The notes beneath the pieces were generated by a model. That model had not been told where the DNA came from and did no database searches. It saw only the letters and a program-made list of their open reading frames with translations. DNA of 64,000 bases, from positions 4,526,001-4,590,000 of the forward strand of contig NZ_CP108487.1 of assembly GCF_036226525.1 (NCBI RefSeq). The letters run 5' to 3'. This DNA is from Kribbella sp. NBC_01245 (GTDB lineage Bacteria; Actinomycetota; Actinomycetes; Propionibacteriales; Kribbellaceae). Below, piece after piece: positions 45,141 through 54,427 of this stretch. Each line of letters begins with the position of its first letter. Position 1 is the stretch's first letter. A program made the position numbers and the translations under genes.

Positions 45141-46688
45141 TTAGCGGAGCCAGGCCGTTGTGTCGGGGGGGAGGTGGCCGGCTTGGAGGGGGGTGCTGGT
45201 TAGGAGGACTTGGGTGTGGGGTGGGAGGGGGACGGGGGTGGGGCTGAGGTTGGTGATGGAGGTTAGGCCGGAGTTGCGGGTGAAGGCGAGTACGTCTGGG
45301 GGTGTGGGGAGCCAGGTGAGGGTGCCGTCGCCCAACTCGGCGCGGCGGATCCAGAGGGCGGCGCGGTAGAGGGAGAGCATCGAGCCGGGGTCGGGGGTTT
45401 GGACCTCGACGGTGAGGTTCTTCCAGTCGACGGGTTGCGGGAGCCACGGCGTACCACCTGGTCCGAAGCCGAAGGGCGGTTCGGCCCCGGACCAGGGCAG
45501 CGGGACGCGGCAGCCGTCGCGGCCGCGGTCGGTACCACCCGAGCGGTGCCAGATCGGGTCTTGCAGCAAGGCGTCCGGGATGTCCTCGACCTCGGGCAGA
45601 CCGAGTTCCTCGCCCTGGTAGACGTACACGCTGCCCGGCAGGGCCATCGCGAGCAGCGCGGCGGCGCGGGCGCGACGTACCCCGAGCTCAAGGTCCGTCG
45701 TCATCCCGTGTTTGCGATCGGCGTGGCTGAACGACGTATCGGGCCGGCCGTACTTCGTCACCGGACGGGTCACGTCATGGTTCGAGAGCACCCAGGTCGG
45801 CGGGGCCTTGATCGGGATGTGCGTGTCGAGGGTCAGGTCGATCGACGCCCGCAATTCGTCCGCCCGCCAGGCTCGCGAGAGGAAGTCGAAGTTGAACGCG
45901 GTGTGCATCTCGTCCGGCCGCAGGTACAACGCGAAGCGCTCCTGATCCTCCATCCACATCTCGCCGACCAGGAAGCGCCCGTCGTACGAGTCGGTGATGC
46001 GGCGCCACTCGCGGTAGATGTCGTGCACGCCGTCGTGATCCGTGTACGACTCGGCCGCACTGTCGAGGTCCTTGATGAGTACGGCGGCCGAGTCGATCCG
46101 GATGCCGTCGACGCCACGGTCGAGCCAGAACCGCAGTACGTCGTGGAACTCCTCGACCACCTCCGGGTTGTGCCAGTTGAAGTCGGGTTGTTCCGGCGCG
46201 AAGAGGTGCAGGTACCACTCGCCATCCTCGACCCGGGTCCACGCCGGGCCGTTGAAGATCGACTGCCAATCGTTGGGCGGGAGCACCCCGCGGCCGGGGC
46301 GGAAGATGAAGCGCTCGCGCTCGGGCGATCCAGGTCCGGCCGCGAGCGCCTGGCGGAACCATTCCTGCTGGTCGGATCCGTGGTTCGGCACGATGTCGAT
46401 GATGGTGCGGATACCGAGGGCGTGCGCCTCCTCGATGTACTTCTCCGCCTCCGCCAGCGTGCCGAAGGCCGGTTCGATATCGCGGTAGTCCGCCACGTCG
46501 TACCCGCCGTCGGCCATCGGCGACGGGTACCACGGGTTCAGCCAGATCGCGTCGATACCGAGCTCGGCCAGGTACGGCAGTTTCGCCCGCAAGCCCGCGA
46601 GATCACCGATCCCGTCCCCGTTGCCGTCGGCGAAGCTCCGCAGGTAGACCTGGTAGATCGCCGCACCACGCCACCAAGCTTGGGACAT
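45141..46688 (-). CDS. GH13 alpha-glucosidase (oligo-1,6-glucosidase/alpha-amylase family)
   Basis: 515 residues. The (beta/alpha)8 barrel has the GH13 conserved regions: DIVPNHGSDQ, nucleophile Asp in GVDGIRIDSAAVLIKD, acid/base Glu in LVGEMWMED and VLSNHDVTR; opening WWRGAAIYQVYLRSFADGNG is typical of alpha-glucosidases. No signal peptide, so it works on imported alpha-glucosides. It is last in an operon after a binding protein and two permeases (30 bp gap), fitting uptake then hydrolysis of maltose/isomaltose-type sugars. Confidence 0.92.
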   Translation of the reverse strand: MSQAWWRGAAIYQVYLRSFADGNGDGIGDLAGLRAKLPYLAELGIDAIWLNPWYPSPMADGGYDVADYRDIEPAFGTLAEAEKYIEEAHALGIRTIIDIVPNHGSDQQEWFRQALAAGPGSPERERFIFRPGRGVLPPNDWQSIFNGPAWTRVEDGEWYLHLFAPEQPDFNWHNPEVVEEFHDVLRFWLDRGVDGIRIDSAAVLIKDLDSAAESYTDHDGVHDIYREWRRITDSYDGRFLVGEMWMEDQERFALYLRPDEMHTAFNFDFLSRAWRADELRASIDLTLDTHIPIKAPPTWVLSNHDVTRPVTKYGRPDTSFSHADRKHGMTTDLELGVRRARAAALLAMALPGSVYVYQGEELGLPEVEDIPDALLQDPIWHRSGGTDRGRDGCRVPLPWSGAEPPFGFGPGGTPWLPQPVDWKNLTVEVQTPDPGSMLSLYRAALWIRRAELGDGTLTWLPTPPDVLAFTRNSGLTSITNLSPTPVPLPPHTQVLLTSTPLQAGHLPPDTTAWLR

Positions 46689-46717
46689 GCCTGCTCCTTA
46701 GAGGTTGGGTTCGGGGA

Positions 46718-47713
46718 TCAGCCCTTGAGGCTGCCGGCGGTCAGACCCGCCATGATGCTGCGCTGGAACACGAAGAAAACAAGGATGGTCGGGATACTCG
46801 CGATCACCAGCGAGGCGATCAGCACGTTCTGCGGCATCTGCGCGGACAGCGAGGCGATACCGATACTGATCGACATCTTCTCGGTCTCGGGCAACACCAG
46901 CAGCGGCCAGACGAAGTCCTTCCACGTCGTCACCACCGACAGGATCGACACCACGCCGAGGATCGGACGCGAGATCGGCAAGATGATCGACCAGAGGATC
47001 CGCATCGGCGACGCGCCGTCGATCGCGGCGGCCTCCAACAGCTCGCGCGGGATCGAGTCGAAGAATCGCTTCAGCAAGAAGATGAAGAACCCGTTAGCTG
47101 CCGCAGGCAACCAAATCGCCCACGGGGTGTTGAGCAGATCCCAATGGAAGATGGGTACGTCCTTGGCCACCAGGTACGTCGGCAGCAGCAGCACCATCGG
47201 CGGAATCATCAACGTGGCCAGCATCAACGCGAGGATCAGCTTGCCGAACATCGGCCGCAGTTTTGACAAGGCGTACGCCGCGGTCACGTCGACCATCAAC
47301 GTGAAGATCCACGCGCCACCGGCGTACACCACGGTATTGCGCAGGAACGTGCCGAGCTCGAGTTGTTGCCAGGCCTCGACGTAAACCCCGAAATCCAGGG
47401 ACTTCGGGAAGAAGCTCGGCGGGATCTGCGCCAGCTCGTCCGGCGACTTCAGCGCCCCCGTCACCATCCAGTACAACGGAAAGACGAAGACGATGGTGAA
47501 GCCGACGACCACGACGGTCAGCACGGTCCAGTAGATCAACTTGCCGTGCCAGGTCAGCAACGACATCGGCGAGACGATACTCCTGGTCTCCGCCGAAAAC
47601 GCCCGCCCTGCAGGCCTTTTCGACGTACGGCGCCGACCACGCGGCGGCCCGGGTTCGACCGGCACGGGCAGCGGTGCGGCCACGGGCGGTCCGGGTTGCA
47701 AGGTGACAGACAT
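46718..47713 (-). CDS. Carbohydrate ABC transporter permease (MalG type)
   Basis: 331 residues with a long N-terminal Pro/Arg-rich cytoplasmic extension (about 50 residues), then six membrane helices. The ATPase-coupling EAA loop reads IPRELLEAAAIDGASPMRILW. Ends GLTAGSLKG, typical of MalG-like subunits. Partner of the permease 15 bp upstream. Confidence 0.92.
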   Translation of the reverse strand: MSVTLQPGPPVAAPLPVPVEPGPPRGRRRTSKRPAGRAFSAETRSIVSPMSLLTWHGKLIYWTVLTVVVVGFTIVFVFPLYWMVTGALKSPDELAQIPPSFFPKSLDFGVYVEAWQQLELGTFLRNTVVYAGGAWIFTLMVDVTAAYALSKLRPMFGKLILALMLATLMIPPMVLLLPTYLVAKDVPIFHWDLLNTPWAIWLPAAANGFFIFLLKRFFDSIPRELLEAAAIDGASPMRILWSIILPISRPILGVVSILSVVTTWKDFVWPLLVLPETEKMSISIGIASLSAQMPQNVLIASLVIASIPTILVFFVFQRSIMAGLTAGSLKG

Positions 47714-47728
47714 CTGAGCGCTCTCCCC

Positions 47729-48646
47729 CTAACTCTGGTTGTCCCGCGAGACCCGCAGGTAAACGGCCGAGAACACCATCAGTACGAGCATCAGCATCAG
47801 TCCGAGCGCACCGCCCGCACCGAAATCGCCGAAGTTGAAGGCGTACTGGTACATCAGGTAGGCCACCGTCACGGTCGCGTTCTCGGGCCCACCACCCGTC
47901 AGCAGGTAGGGCTCGATGAACACCTGCATGGTCGCGACGACCTGCAGCAAGAGCATCACCAGCAGGATCAACTTGGTCTGCGGCACGGTGACGTGCCAGA
48001 CGCGGCGGAACAACCCGGCGCCGTCCAGCTCAGCCGACTCGTACAACTCGCCAGGGATGCTCTGCAACGCCGCGAGGTAGATCAGCGTGCCCGTGCCCAT
48101 GTTCATCCAGGTGGACACGATCACCAGCGAGATCAACGCGGTATCGGTCGAATCGAGCCAACCCAGTGCGGGCAACCCCGCGAATCCCAGCACCTGGTTG
48201 AACAGACCCGCGCCCGGATCGTAGAACCACTTGAACAGCAGTACGCCGACCGCCGGCGGCAGCATCACCGGCAGGTAGACGACAAACCGCAGATACGCCT
48301 TCGCGTGGCGAAGCTCGTTGAGCACGATCGCCGCCACGAACGGCACGACGTACCCGCAGAGCAGTGCCAAACCGGTGAAGGCCGCGGTGTTCAGCCAGGC
48401 CGCGCGAAAGGCCGAGTCCGCGAACACCGTACGGAAGTTGTCGAAACCGACCCACGTCGGCGGATCGACGAAGTTGGTCTGCTGGAACGAGAGCAGGAAC
48501 TCCCGGACCATCGGATACCAGGAAAAGAAGGCGAAACAGATGAGCGCGCCGCAGAGGAACCCGTACGCCGTGAGGTTCCGCCCGACCGCCCGGCGCGCCA
48601 CGCCAGGGGAGCGGCGCGCCGGCGGTTTCGCGGTCAGAGTGGCCAT
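47729..48646 (-). CDS. Carbohydrate ABC transporter permease (MalF type)
   Basis: 305 residues, six membrane helices, EAA loop IPGELYESAELDGAGLFRRVW. N-terminal FFSWYPMVREFLLSFQQTNF is typical of sugar-ABC MalF-like proteins. The ATG overlaps the stop of the binding-protein gene by 1 bp (TGATG). No ATPase gene is in the operon. Confidence 0.92.
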   Translation of the reverse strand: MATLTAKPPARRSPGVARRAVGRNLTAYGFLCGALICFAFFSWYPMVREFLLSFQQTNFVDPPTWVGFDNFRTVFADSAFRAAWLNTAAFTGLALLCGYVVPFVAAIVLNELRHAKAYLRFVVYLPVMLPPAVGVLLFKWFYDPGAGLFNQVLGFAGLPALGWLDSTDTALISLVIVSTWMNMGTGTLIYLAALQSIPGELYESAELDGAGLFRRVWHVTVPQTKLILLVMLLLQVVATMQVFIEPYLLTGGGPENATVTVAYLMYQYAFNFGDFGAGGALGLMLMLVLMVFSAVYLRVSRDNQS

Positions 48647-50025
48647 CAGCTCAACTTGTCGAGGACCTTGTTGGCCTTGGACTCGGCATCGGCCAGCAAC
48701 TTGTCGATGTCCGCGTCCTGCCGGGTCAATACGGCCGACATGGCCACGTCGAGGATGGCGTACAGCTCCTGGGCCTTCGGCGGCTCGAGCTTGTTGGTGA
48801 CGTTCGCGTTGCCGTCGACGTACGGCGTGAAGTGCTCAACCGGGATGGTCGCGTACTTCTTCCGCAGGGTGGCGATCTCCTCGCCCGGCGCGGTCTTGCC
48901 GTACAGGTCCGGGATCGGCAGGCCGACCGGACGGCCCTGCGCCTTGGACCGCTCGTAGTTGAACTGGCCCTTACCCGGCGTCAGCTCATGGAACTCCAGC
49001 CAGAGCAGGCCCGCCCGGATCTTCTCCGGCGTGGCCTTCGCGTTGAACATGTAGCCGTCGCCACCACTGAGCGAGGACTTGCCGTCGGACTCGGGCAACG
49101 CGGTCACGCCGTAGTCCTCGAACTTGCCCTGGAAGTCGTTGTTCACGGACTGTACGACGTCCGGCGCGCCGATCATCATGCCCAGCTTGCCGCCACCCAT
49201 CATCCGCATCAGGTCCTCCCACTGCAGGAGCTGCTTGGCGCCCATGCTGTTGTCGGTCCAGCGCATCTGCTTGAGGTTCTCCAGTACGGCCTTGCCCTCG
49301 GGGCTGTTGAACGCCGCCGCCTTGCCGTCCTCGCTGACCATCTCGCCGCCACGGCCGTACAGCGATGCGGCGAAGTGCCAGCCGCCGGTGTTGCCCGCGC
49401 TGTACTCACCGAAACCGACGTACCCGCTGCCGAGGCCGGCGATCTTCTTCGCGGCTGCGTGCACCTCGGCCCACGTCTTCGGCGGGCTGTCCGGGTCGAG
49501 CCCCGCCTGGGTGAAGAGCTTGCGGTTGTAGACCAGGCCGGTGGAGTAGTTGCTGCGCGGCAGGCCGTACGTCTTGTCGCCGTCCTTGAAGACGCTGATC
49601 ACGTCCGGCCGGATGTCCTTGAGCGCCTTGACCTGGCCGACGTACTCGCTGATATCGGCGGCCTGCTTGTTCGCCACGATCTTCTGTACGTCGGTGTAGT
49701 AGACGTAGAAGACGTCCTCCACCGTGCCGCCGGCCAGCTTCGCCTGGAATGTGTCCGGGTTGATGCAAGGGAAGGCGTCCTTGCTCTCGATCGTGATGTT
49801 CGGGTGCAACTTCTTGAACTCCGCGACGTCGGCGTCCCAGGCCTCGCGCTCCTTGGCGTTCGACTTCGGCGGCTGGCAGCCGACGGTGATCGTCACCGGC
49901 GCGTTCGGGTCCGCGGGGCCCTGCGCCTCGTCCTTCTTCCCGTCCGACCCACAGGCGGCGGCCGTCAGGCCGAGTCCCGCCACAAGCAACAGGCCCACTG
50001 TCCTGCGGTAGCCCGATCTCCTCAT
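48646..50025 (-). CDS. Sugar ABC transporter substrate-binding lipoprotein
   Basis: 459 residues, family 1 solute-binding protein. Signal peptide with lipobox: RRTVGLLLVAGLGLTAAACG. Mature part starts with GSDGKKDEAQG and has NAKEREAWDADVAEFKKLHP and LVYNRKLFTQAGLDPDSPPK, typical of CUT1 binding proteins. ATG 50025 has GAAGGG upstream; another ATG 6 codons earlier (50043) is possible. First gene of the alpha-glucoside operon, probably repressed by the LacI upstream. Confidence 0.92.
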   Translation of the reverse strand: MRRSGYRRTVGLLLVAGLGLTAAACGSDGKKDEAQGPADPNAPVTITVGCQPPKSNAKEREAWDADVAEFKKLHPNITIESKDAFPCINPDTFQAKLAGGTVEDVFYVYYTDVQKIVANKQAADISEYVGQVKALKDIRPDVISVFKDGDKTYGLPRSNYSTGLVYNRKLFTQAGLDPDSPPKTWAEVHAAAKKIAGLGSGYVGFGEYSAGNTGGWHFAASLYGRGGEMVSEDGKAAAFNSPEGKAVLENLKQMRWTDNSMGAKQLLQWEDLMRMMGGGKLGMMIGAPDVVQSVNNDFQGKFEDYGVTALPESDGKSSLSGGDGYMFNAKATPEKIRAGLLWLEFHELTPGKGQFNYERSKAQGRPVGLPIPDLYGKTAPGEEIATLRKKYATIPVEHFTPYVDGNANVTNKLEPPKAQELYAILDVAMSAVLTRQDADIDKLLADAESKANKVLDKLS

Positions 50026-50172
50026 CGATCTGCCCTTCTTCATGTCCCGCCATTGGGCGATTGCCCGCCCCTGATGTGCAGCACACCGTAGGCAACTTGA
50101 CCGGAAGAGCGCAATACTTCGATCTCAAGATGCAAAAACGTGACTAGAGGCAGGAAGTGTTCGGGCAAACGA

Positions 50173-50208
50173 AAGGGGTGGAGCAGGCTCGCGCCTACTC
50201 CACCCCTT
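50173..50208. terminator. Terminator hairpin after lacI
   Basis: AAGGGGTGGAG-CA-GGC pairs with GCC-TA-CTCCACCCCTT around TCGC, directly downstream of the LacI stop (minus strand) and before the sugar operon. Confidence 0.7.
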
Positions 50209-50221
50209 AGTGATCGGGTGA

Positions 50222-51223
50222 TTACTCGCTGCGTGGATTCATCCTTGCCGTGGACGCGCGGACGACGAGCTCGGGCTCGAAGAGCAGTTCGTCGGCCGGT
50301 ACGACGGCCTTCTCGATCCGGGCAACGAGCAGATCCACGGCGGCCCGGCCCATCGCGTCGATCGGCTGGCGGACCGTGGTCAAGGGCGGGTCGGTCGCGT
50401 TCATCATCGCGGAGTCGTCGTACCCGATGACGGACACTTCCTCCGGCACCCGCAGGCCGGCCCGGCGGACCGCGCGGATGACCCCGAGGGCCAGGATGTC
50501 GCTCGCGCAGACGATGCCGGTGACGCCCTTGCGGATCAGCCGGGTCGCCGCCGCGTGGCCGCCCTCCAACGAGAACATGGTGTGCTCGATCAGGTCCGCA
50601 TCCGCCTCGGGACTGGCCATGAACGCGTCCAGCTTGCGCCGCGACGGGATGTGGTCGCGCGGGCCCATCACCATGCCGATCTTGGTGTGGCCGAGCGCGC
50701 GCAAGTGCCCGATCGCCATCTCGGCGGCCACCACGTCATCGGACGAGACCTGCGGGAAACCGAGGTGCTCGACCGCGGCGTTCACCAGCACACACGGCAG
50801 CCTGCGCTCGAGGATCAGCTTGTAGTGCTCGTGCGGCGCATCGGCCTGGGCGTAGAAACCACCGGCGAACACGACGCCCGACACCTGCTGCTGCAACAGC
50901 AGATCGACATAGTCCGCCTCGGAGACACCACCGACTGTCCGCGTGCACAGCAGAGACGTGAAGCCTTGCTGGGCGAGCGCGCCCCCGACCACCTCGGCGA
51001 ACGCGGGGAAGATCGGGTTCTGCAATTCGGGCAGGACGAGACCGACCAGCCGGGCGCGATCGCCACGCAGCTGGGTGGGCCGCTCGTACCCGAGCACGTC
51101 GAGCGCGGTCAGCACCGCCTCACGGGTGGCGTCGGACACTCCGGGCTTCCCGTTCAGCACCCGGCTCACCGTCGCCTCGGAGACGCCTACCTTTTTCGCC
51201 ACCTCTGCAAGCCGTCTTGTCAT
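50222..51223 (-). CDS. LacI-family transcriptional regulator of the alpha-glucoside operon
   Basis: 333 residues from ATG 51223. The DNA-binding part (RLAEVAKKVGVSEATVSRVL, NGKPGVSDATREAVLTALDV) is nearly identical to that of the LacI at 34274, and the effector domain is also similar (GLVLPELQNPIFPAFAEVVG, DDSAMMNATDPPLTTVRQPI). It lies upstream of and in the same direction as the ABC/GH13 operon, separated by a terminator. It most likely represses this operon in the absence of an alpha-glucoside. Confidence 0.9.
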   Translation of the reverse strand: MTRRLAEVAKKVGVSEATVSRVLNGKPGVSDATREAVLTALDVLGYERPTQLRGDRARLVGLVLPELQNPIFPAFAEVVGGALAQQGFTSLLCTRTVGGVSEADYVDLLLQQQVSGVVFAGGFYAQADAPHEHYKLILERRLPCVLVNAAVEHLGFPQVSSDDVVAAEMAIGHLRALGHTKIGMVMGPRDHIPSRRKLDAFMASPEADADLIEHTMFSLEGGHAAATRLIRKGVTGIVCASDILALGVIRAVRRAGLRVPEEVSVIGYDDSAMMNATDPPLTTVRQPIDAMGRAAVDLLVARIEKAVVPADELLFEPELVVRASTARMNPRSE

Positions 51224-51246
51224 GCCGCAAACAATACGCCACATAA

Positions 51247-51270
51247 CGCAAGTTCTTGCAACCACTTGCG
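51247..51270. promoter_or_regulatory. Putative LacI-family operator upstream of lacI
   Basis: CGCAAGTTCTTGCA followed by ACCACTTGCG gives two GCAAG/CTTGC palindromes within 24 bp, about 25 bp before the LacI start. It shares half-sites with 35324-35347. Fits autoregulation. Confidence 0.55.
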
Positions 51271-51278
51271 CTCACCCC

Positions 51279-51383
51279 CTTCTCTTTGCGTTCATTCGTC
51301 GGAATCCGCCCTCTCCCACCGCCGACCTGTGCTGGCCCGCGGACCTCAGAGGGCGGATTCCGACGAATGAACGCAAAGAGAAG
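51279..51383. repeat. Long perfect hairpin, type B copy 2
   Basis: 35-bp perfect stem (51279-51313 with 51349-51383; core TTTGCGTTCATTCGTCGG) and a 35-nt loop with ACCTGTGCTGGCCCGCGG. Unlike the other copies it sits between two divergent genes (LacI and the DUF4032 gene), so termination cannot be its only role. One stem position differs from copy 34161 as a paired change (A-T to G-C). Confidence 0.85.
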
Positions 51384-51438
51384 TAGCCAGAACCTGAGCG
51401 GACAGGTTTTCCGGGGCGGGAGCTGCAAGACTGGGGGC

Positions 51439-52656
51439 GTGCCTCGATTCGTCGCCACCCGCCCGGACACCGGTCTGCTCTCGTTCCCCTGGGATGTACC
51501 GCTGGAGGAATGGCCCGAGGACCGGCTGGTCGCCCTCCCCCGCGGTATCTCCCGGCACGTCGTCCGGTTCGTCCGGGTCGGCAGCCAGGTGTACGCCGTG
51601 AAGGAGGTGCTGGAGCATCTCGCGATGCACGAGTACCGGCTGCTGCGCGACCTCGAACGCCTCGACGCACCTTCGGTCGAGCCCGTCGGCGTGATCACCG
51701 ACCGGGTCGACCGCAACGGCGAACCGCTCGACTCGATTCTGGTGACGAAGCACCTCCAGTTCTCCCTGCCGTACCGCGCCCTCTTCTCCAGCACGTTGCG
51801 CCCGGACACGGTCAACCGGCTGATCGACGCACTCGTCGCGCTGATCGTGCGGATGCACCTGACCGGCTTCTTCTGGGGCGACTGCTCCCTGTCGAACACG
51901 TTGTTCCGGCGCGACGCGGGCGCCTTCGCGGCGTACCTGGTGGACGCCGAGACCGGCGAGCTGCACCAGGACATCTCCGACGGCCAGCGCGCGCACGACC
52001 TCTACACCGCCGAGATCAACCTGTTCGGCGAGCTGTCCGACCTCGAGGCCGGCGGGCTGCTCGACGAGTCGATCGACCCGATGGAGACGATCCAGTCGAT
52101 CAACGACCGGTACGAGGCGCTCTGGTCGGAGCTGACCGCGCCGGAGGAGTTCCACACCGACGAGCTGCACCGGCTCGACTCGCGAATCCGACGGCTGAAC
52201 GAGCTCGGCTTCGACGTCGCCGAGATCGACATCATCACCGACTGGGACGGCAGCCAGGTCCGGATCCAGCCCAAGGTCGTCGACGCCGGCCACCACAGCC
52301 GCCGCCTGCTCCGCCTGACCGGGCTGGACGTCGAGGAGAACCAGGCCCGCCGCCTGCTCAACGACCTCGACTCGTACGCCGCGTCGACCGACCAGCAGAA
52401 CGAGGACGAGGAGATCGTCGCGCACGAGTGGCTGACCGACGTCTTCGAACCGGTCGTCCGCTCCGTCCCACGCGACCTGAGCCGCAAACTCGAGCCCGCC
52501 GAGGTCTTCCACGAAGTGCTCGAACACCGCTGGTTCCTGTCCGAACAAGCCGGCCGCGAAGTCGACACCATGAAAGCCGCCCGCTCCTACGTAGACGACG
52601 TCCTCAGCGCCAAACCCGACGAAAAACTAGCCCTCCCCACCACCCCCACCGACTGA
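51439..52656 (+). CDS. DUF4032 protein with kinase-like N-terminal domain
   Basis: 405 residues from GTG 51439, the start that removes residues coded by the hairpin. The N-terminal 250 residues resemble a lipopolysaccharide-kinase-like fold: VYAVKEVLEHLAMHEYRLLR (Lys and Glu) and VRMHLTGFFWGDCSLSNTLF, where GDCSLSN stands for HxDxxxxN, plus YLVDAETGE in place of DFG. The C-terminal DUF4032 (about 255-375) includes IITDWDGSQVRIQPKVVDAG. Function is unknown; it is widely kept in actinobacteria. Appears monocistronic. Confidence 0.8.
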   Translation: MPRFVATRPDTGLLSFPWDVPLEEWPEDRLVALPRGISRHVVRFVRVGSQVYAVKEVLEHLAMHEYRLLRDLERLDAPSVEPVGVITDRVDRNGEPLDSILVTKHLQFSLPYRALFSSTLRPDTVNRLIDALVALIVRMHLTGFFWGDCSLSNTLFRRDAGAFAAYLVDAETGELHQDISDGQRAHDLYTAEINLFGELSDLEAGGLLDESIDPMETIQSINDRYEALWSELTAPEEFHTDELHRLDSRIRRLNELGFDVAEIDIITDWDGSQVRIQPKVVDAGHHSRRLLRLTGLDVEENQARRLLNDLDSYAASTDQQNEDEEIVAHEWLTDVFEPVVRSVPRDLSRKLEPAEVFHEVLEHRWFLSEQAGREVDTMKAARSYVDDVLSAKPDEKLALPTTPTD

Positions 52657-52674
52657 CCGGGCGTACGCGCCGAT

Positions 52675-53739
52675 CTAGTAGTGGATCCGGGCCCGGACGG
52701 CGCGGTGGTCGGAGTAGTGCCGGTCGGCGCGGTCGCCGCCGGTGTAGTGCGCGTCGGCCCGGCCGGCCTCCTCGAAGCCGACCGTGTGCACGGCGGTGAT
52801 CGCCGGCATCCCGCCCGGCTTCCTGGCCCACAGGTAGTCGATCCGGTTGCTCCCGCCGATCGTCCAGTTGTCGCGCAGGCACTCCTGGCGCGGAGCGGTC
52901 ACCTTGCCGCAGTGGTGGTACATCGCGTCCCGGTACCCCGCGCGGCCGCCGAGGTCCCCGTTGGTCTGCCGGTACCAGGCCTTCCAGTCGCCGGGATTGC
53001 CGGCGGTGATGTTCGCGTCCCCGCCCCAGATCATCAGTGCGCCGCCCCACCCGGAGACCTTCGCGGCCGCCTCCCGGGCGTTTTCCGCGGCGCACGGATG
53101 GCCGCCGCTGTTCTTGGTCGGCCAGTGCGTTGACGCGACCGTGAGGTCCTTGCCGGCCAGGGTGTCGCGGAGTTTGAGCCGCAGTGCCGTCGCCCGCGTC
53201 TGGCCGGTGTTCTCGCAGCCGCTCGCGGTTTGCCGGTCGGCTCTCCAGGTGTCGGCCTTCAGCACCCTGAACCGGTCGGCGTTGAAGATGATCGCGGTGG
53301 TCTGCTGCTTCTTCTCGCCGTCGCACCGGGCCGGCTGGATCGGCGGGTCGGCGATCGCGATCCGGCCGGTGTACTTGCGCCCTAGCTTGGCCTCCATCGC
53401 GCTGAGCAGCCGGGTCAGCTCGGCCCGGTTGCTGATCTGCTGGACCAGGAAGATGTCGGGCGCGGGGTCGGTTCGCTTCATCGCGAAGATGAGGTCCTGC
53501 CAGTCCCCCGGGCAGACGGCGTCGACCGTCTTCAGGTTCTCCACGTTGTTCGCGTAGACCTGGACGTATTCCCGCCGTGGCGCCTCGGCGACTGCCGCGG
53601 GTGCGGTGGCGTCGTGGCTCCCGGACGGGGCGAACTGGCCGGCGATCGCCGCTCCGGGAGCGGACAGCAGCACACCGGCGGCCAGGACGGCTGCGACCAG
53701 GTGCCGGCGGGAGCGGAGCAGTCGGAACGAGACAGACAC
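52675..53739 (-). CDS. Secreted endonuclease/exonuclease/phosphatase-family enzyme
   Basis: 354 residues with a signal peptide (RHLVAAVLAAGVLLSAPGAA, cleavage near IAG). The EEP fold residues are in order: VYANNVENLKTVD (Asn, Glu), ASTHWPTKNS (His), MIWGGDANITAGN (Asp, Asn) and the final YSDHRAVRARI (Asp, His). Substrate may be DNA, RNA or phosphodiester lipids. Cys pairs suggest disulfides. It converges with the DUF4032 gene and is divergent from the SigE-type gene. Confidence 0.85.
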   Translation of the reverse strand: MSVSFRLLRSRRHLVAAVLAAGVLLSAPGAAIAGQFAPSGSHDATAPAAVAEAPRREYVQVYANNVENLKTVDAVCPGDWQDLIFAMKRTDPAPDIFLVQQISNRAELTRLLSAMEAKLGRKYTGRIAIADPPIQPARCDGEKKQQTTAIIFNADRFRVLKADTWRADRQTASGCENTGQTRATALRLKLRDTLAGKDLTVASTHWPTKNSGGHPCAAENAREAAAKVSGWGGALMIWGGDANITAGNPGDWKAWYRQTNGDLGGRAGYRDAMYHHCGKVTAPRQECLRDNWTIGGSNRIDYLWARKPGGMPAITAVHTVGFEEAGRADAHYTGGDRADRHYSDHRAVRARIHY

Positions 53740-53819
53740 GGCGTCCTCCTCGGGGCGGTTCCGGCCCAGGCGGACCGGCCGAGCGTGGCCGAAGGCTAGC
53801 GCCGTCCGGGGTCAGATGT

Positions 53820-53830
53820 GACCACTCGCG
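53820..53830. repeat. Single CGAGTGGTC-type repeat
   Basis: GACCACTCGCG, the same core as the cluster at 19389-19510, here alone in a divergent control region. Confidence 0.4.
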
Positions 53831-53920
53831 CAAAAGAAAGAGAGGACTGGCGGGGCATCTTTGGGCTCGGGTGCAACGTCTGGGGGGTGGGGGGCGTGTT
53901 GTTGGTATGGAGGTGGAGTT

Positions 53921-54427
53921 ATGGAGGCGGACGAGGTGCCGCGGTTCGAGGCGTGGGTGCGGGAGCGGGGTGCGGCCATGTTGAGGTTCGGGTATCTGGT
54001 GACGCGGGACCAGGGCCGGGCCGAGGAGGCGGTGCAGGACGCGTTGGTCGCGGCCTATCCGCGGTGGGCGCGGATCTGCCGGCAGGGTGATCCCGAGGCA
54101 TACGTACGGCGTTCGATCGTGAATGCCGACATCTCCCGCTGGCGGCGGTTCCTGCGCCACCGCGAAACGCCGATCGAGGACGGCGCGGAAAAGCCGACGC
54201 CGGATCACGCGGCCGGGCTCGCCGAGCAGGACGCCGTCTGGGCCTTGTGCGCCACCTTGCCGACGCGGCAGCGCGCTGCCGTCGTACTGCGTTATTACGA
54301 AGGCCTTCCGGACGCGGCCATCGCCGAGATCCTCGGCTGTACCGCCGGAACGGTCCGATCCCAGATCCATCGCGCACTGGCCACGCTCCGCACCAGGCTG
54401 AGCGTCGCCGAGGAGGTCGAAGCATGA
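53921..54427 (+). CDS. SigE-family ECF RNA polymerase sigma factor
   Basis: 168 residues. Region 2 (FGYLVTRDQGRAEEAVQDAL, VAAYPRWARI) and region 4 (LPTRQRAAVVLRYYEGLPDA, LGCTAGTVRSQIHRALATLR) of the short actinobacterial SigE type. ATG 53921 follows GGAGGTGGAG. Its stop overlaps the next gene by 4 bp (ATGA), giving a sigma/partner pair. Confidence 0.9.
   Translation: MEADEVPRFEAWVRERGAAMLRFGYLVTRDQGRAEEAVQDALVAAYPRWARICRQGDPEAYVRRSIVNADISRWRRFLRHRETPIEDGAEKPTPDHAAGLAEQDAVWALCATLPTRQRAAVVLRYYEGLPDAAIAEILGCTAGTVRSQIHRALATLRTRLSVAEEVEA

Noticed and set aside
45399..47384. Long plus-strand open frame opposite GH13 and permease
   Set aside because: It crosses two well-supported genes on the other strand and has no family features.
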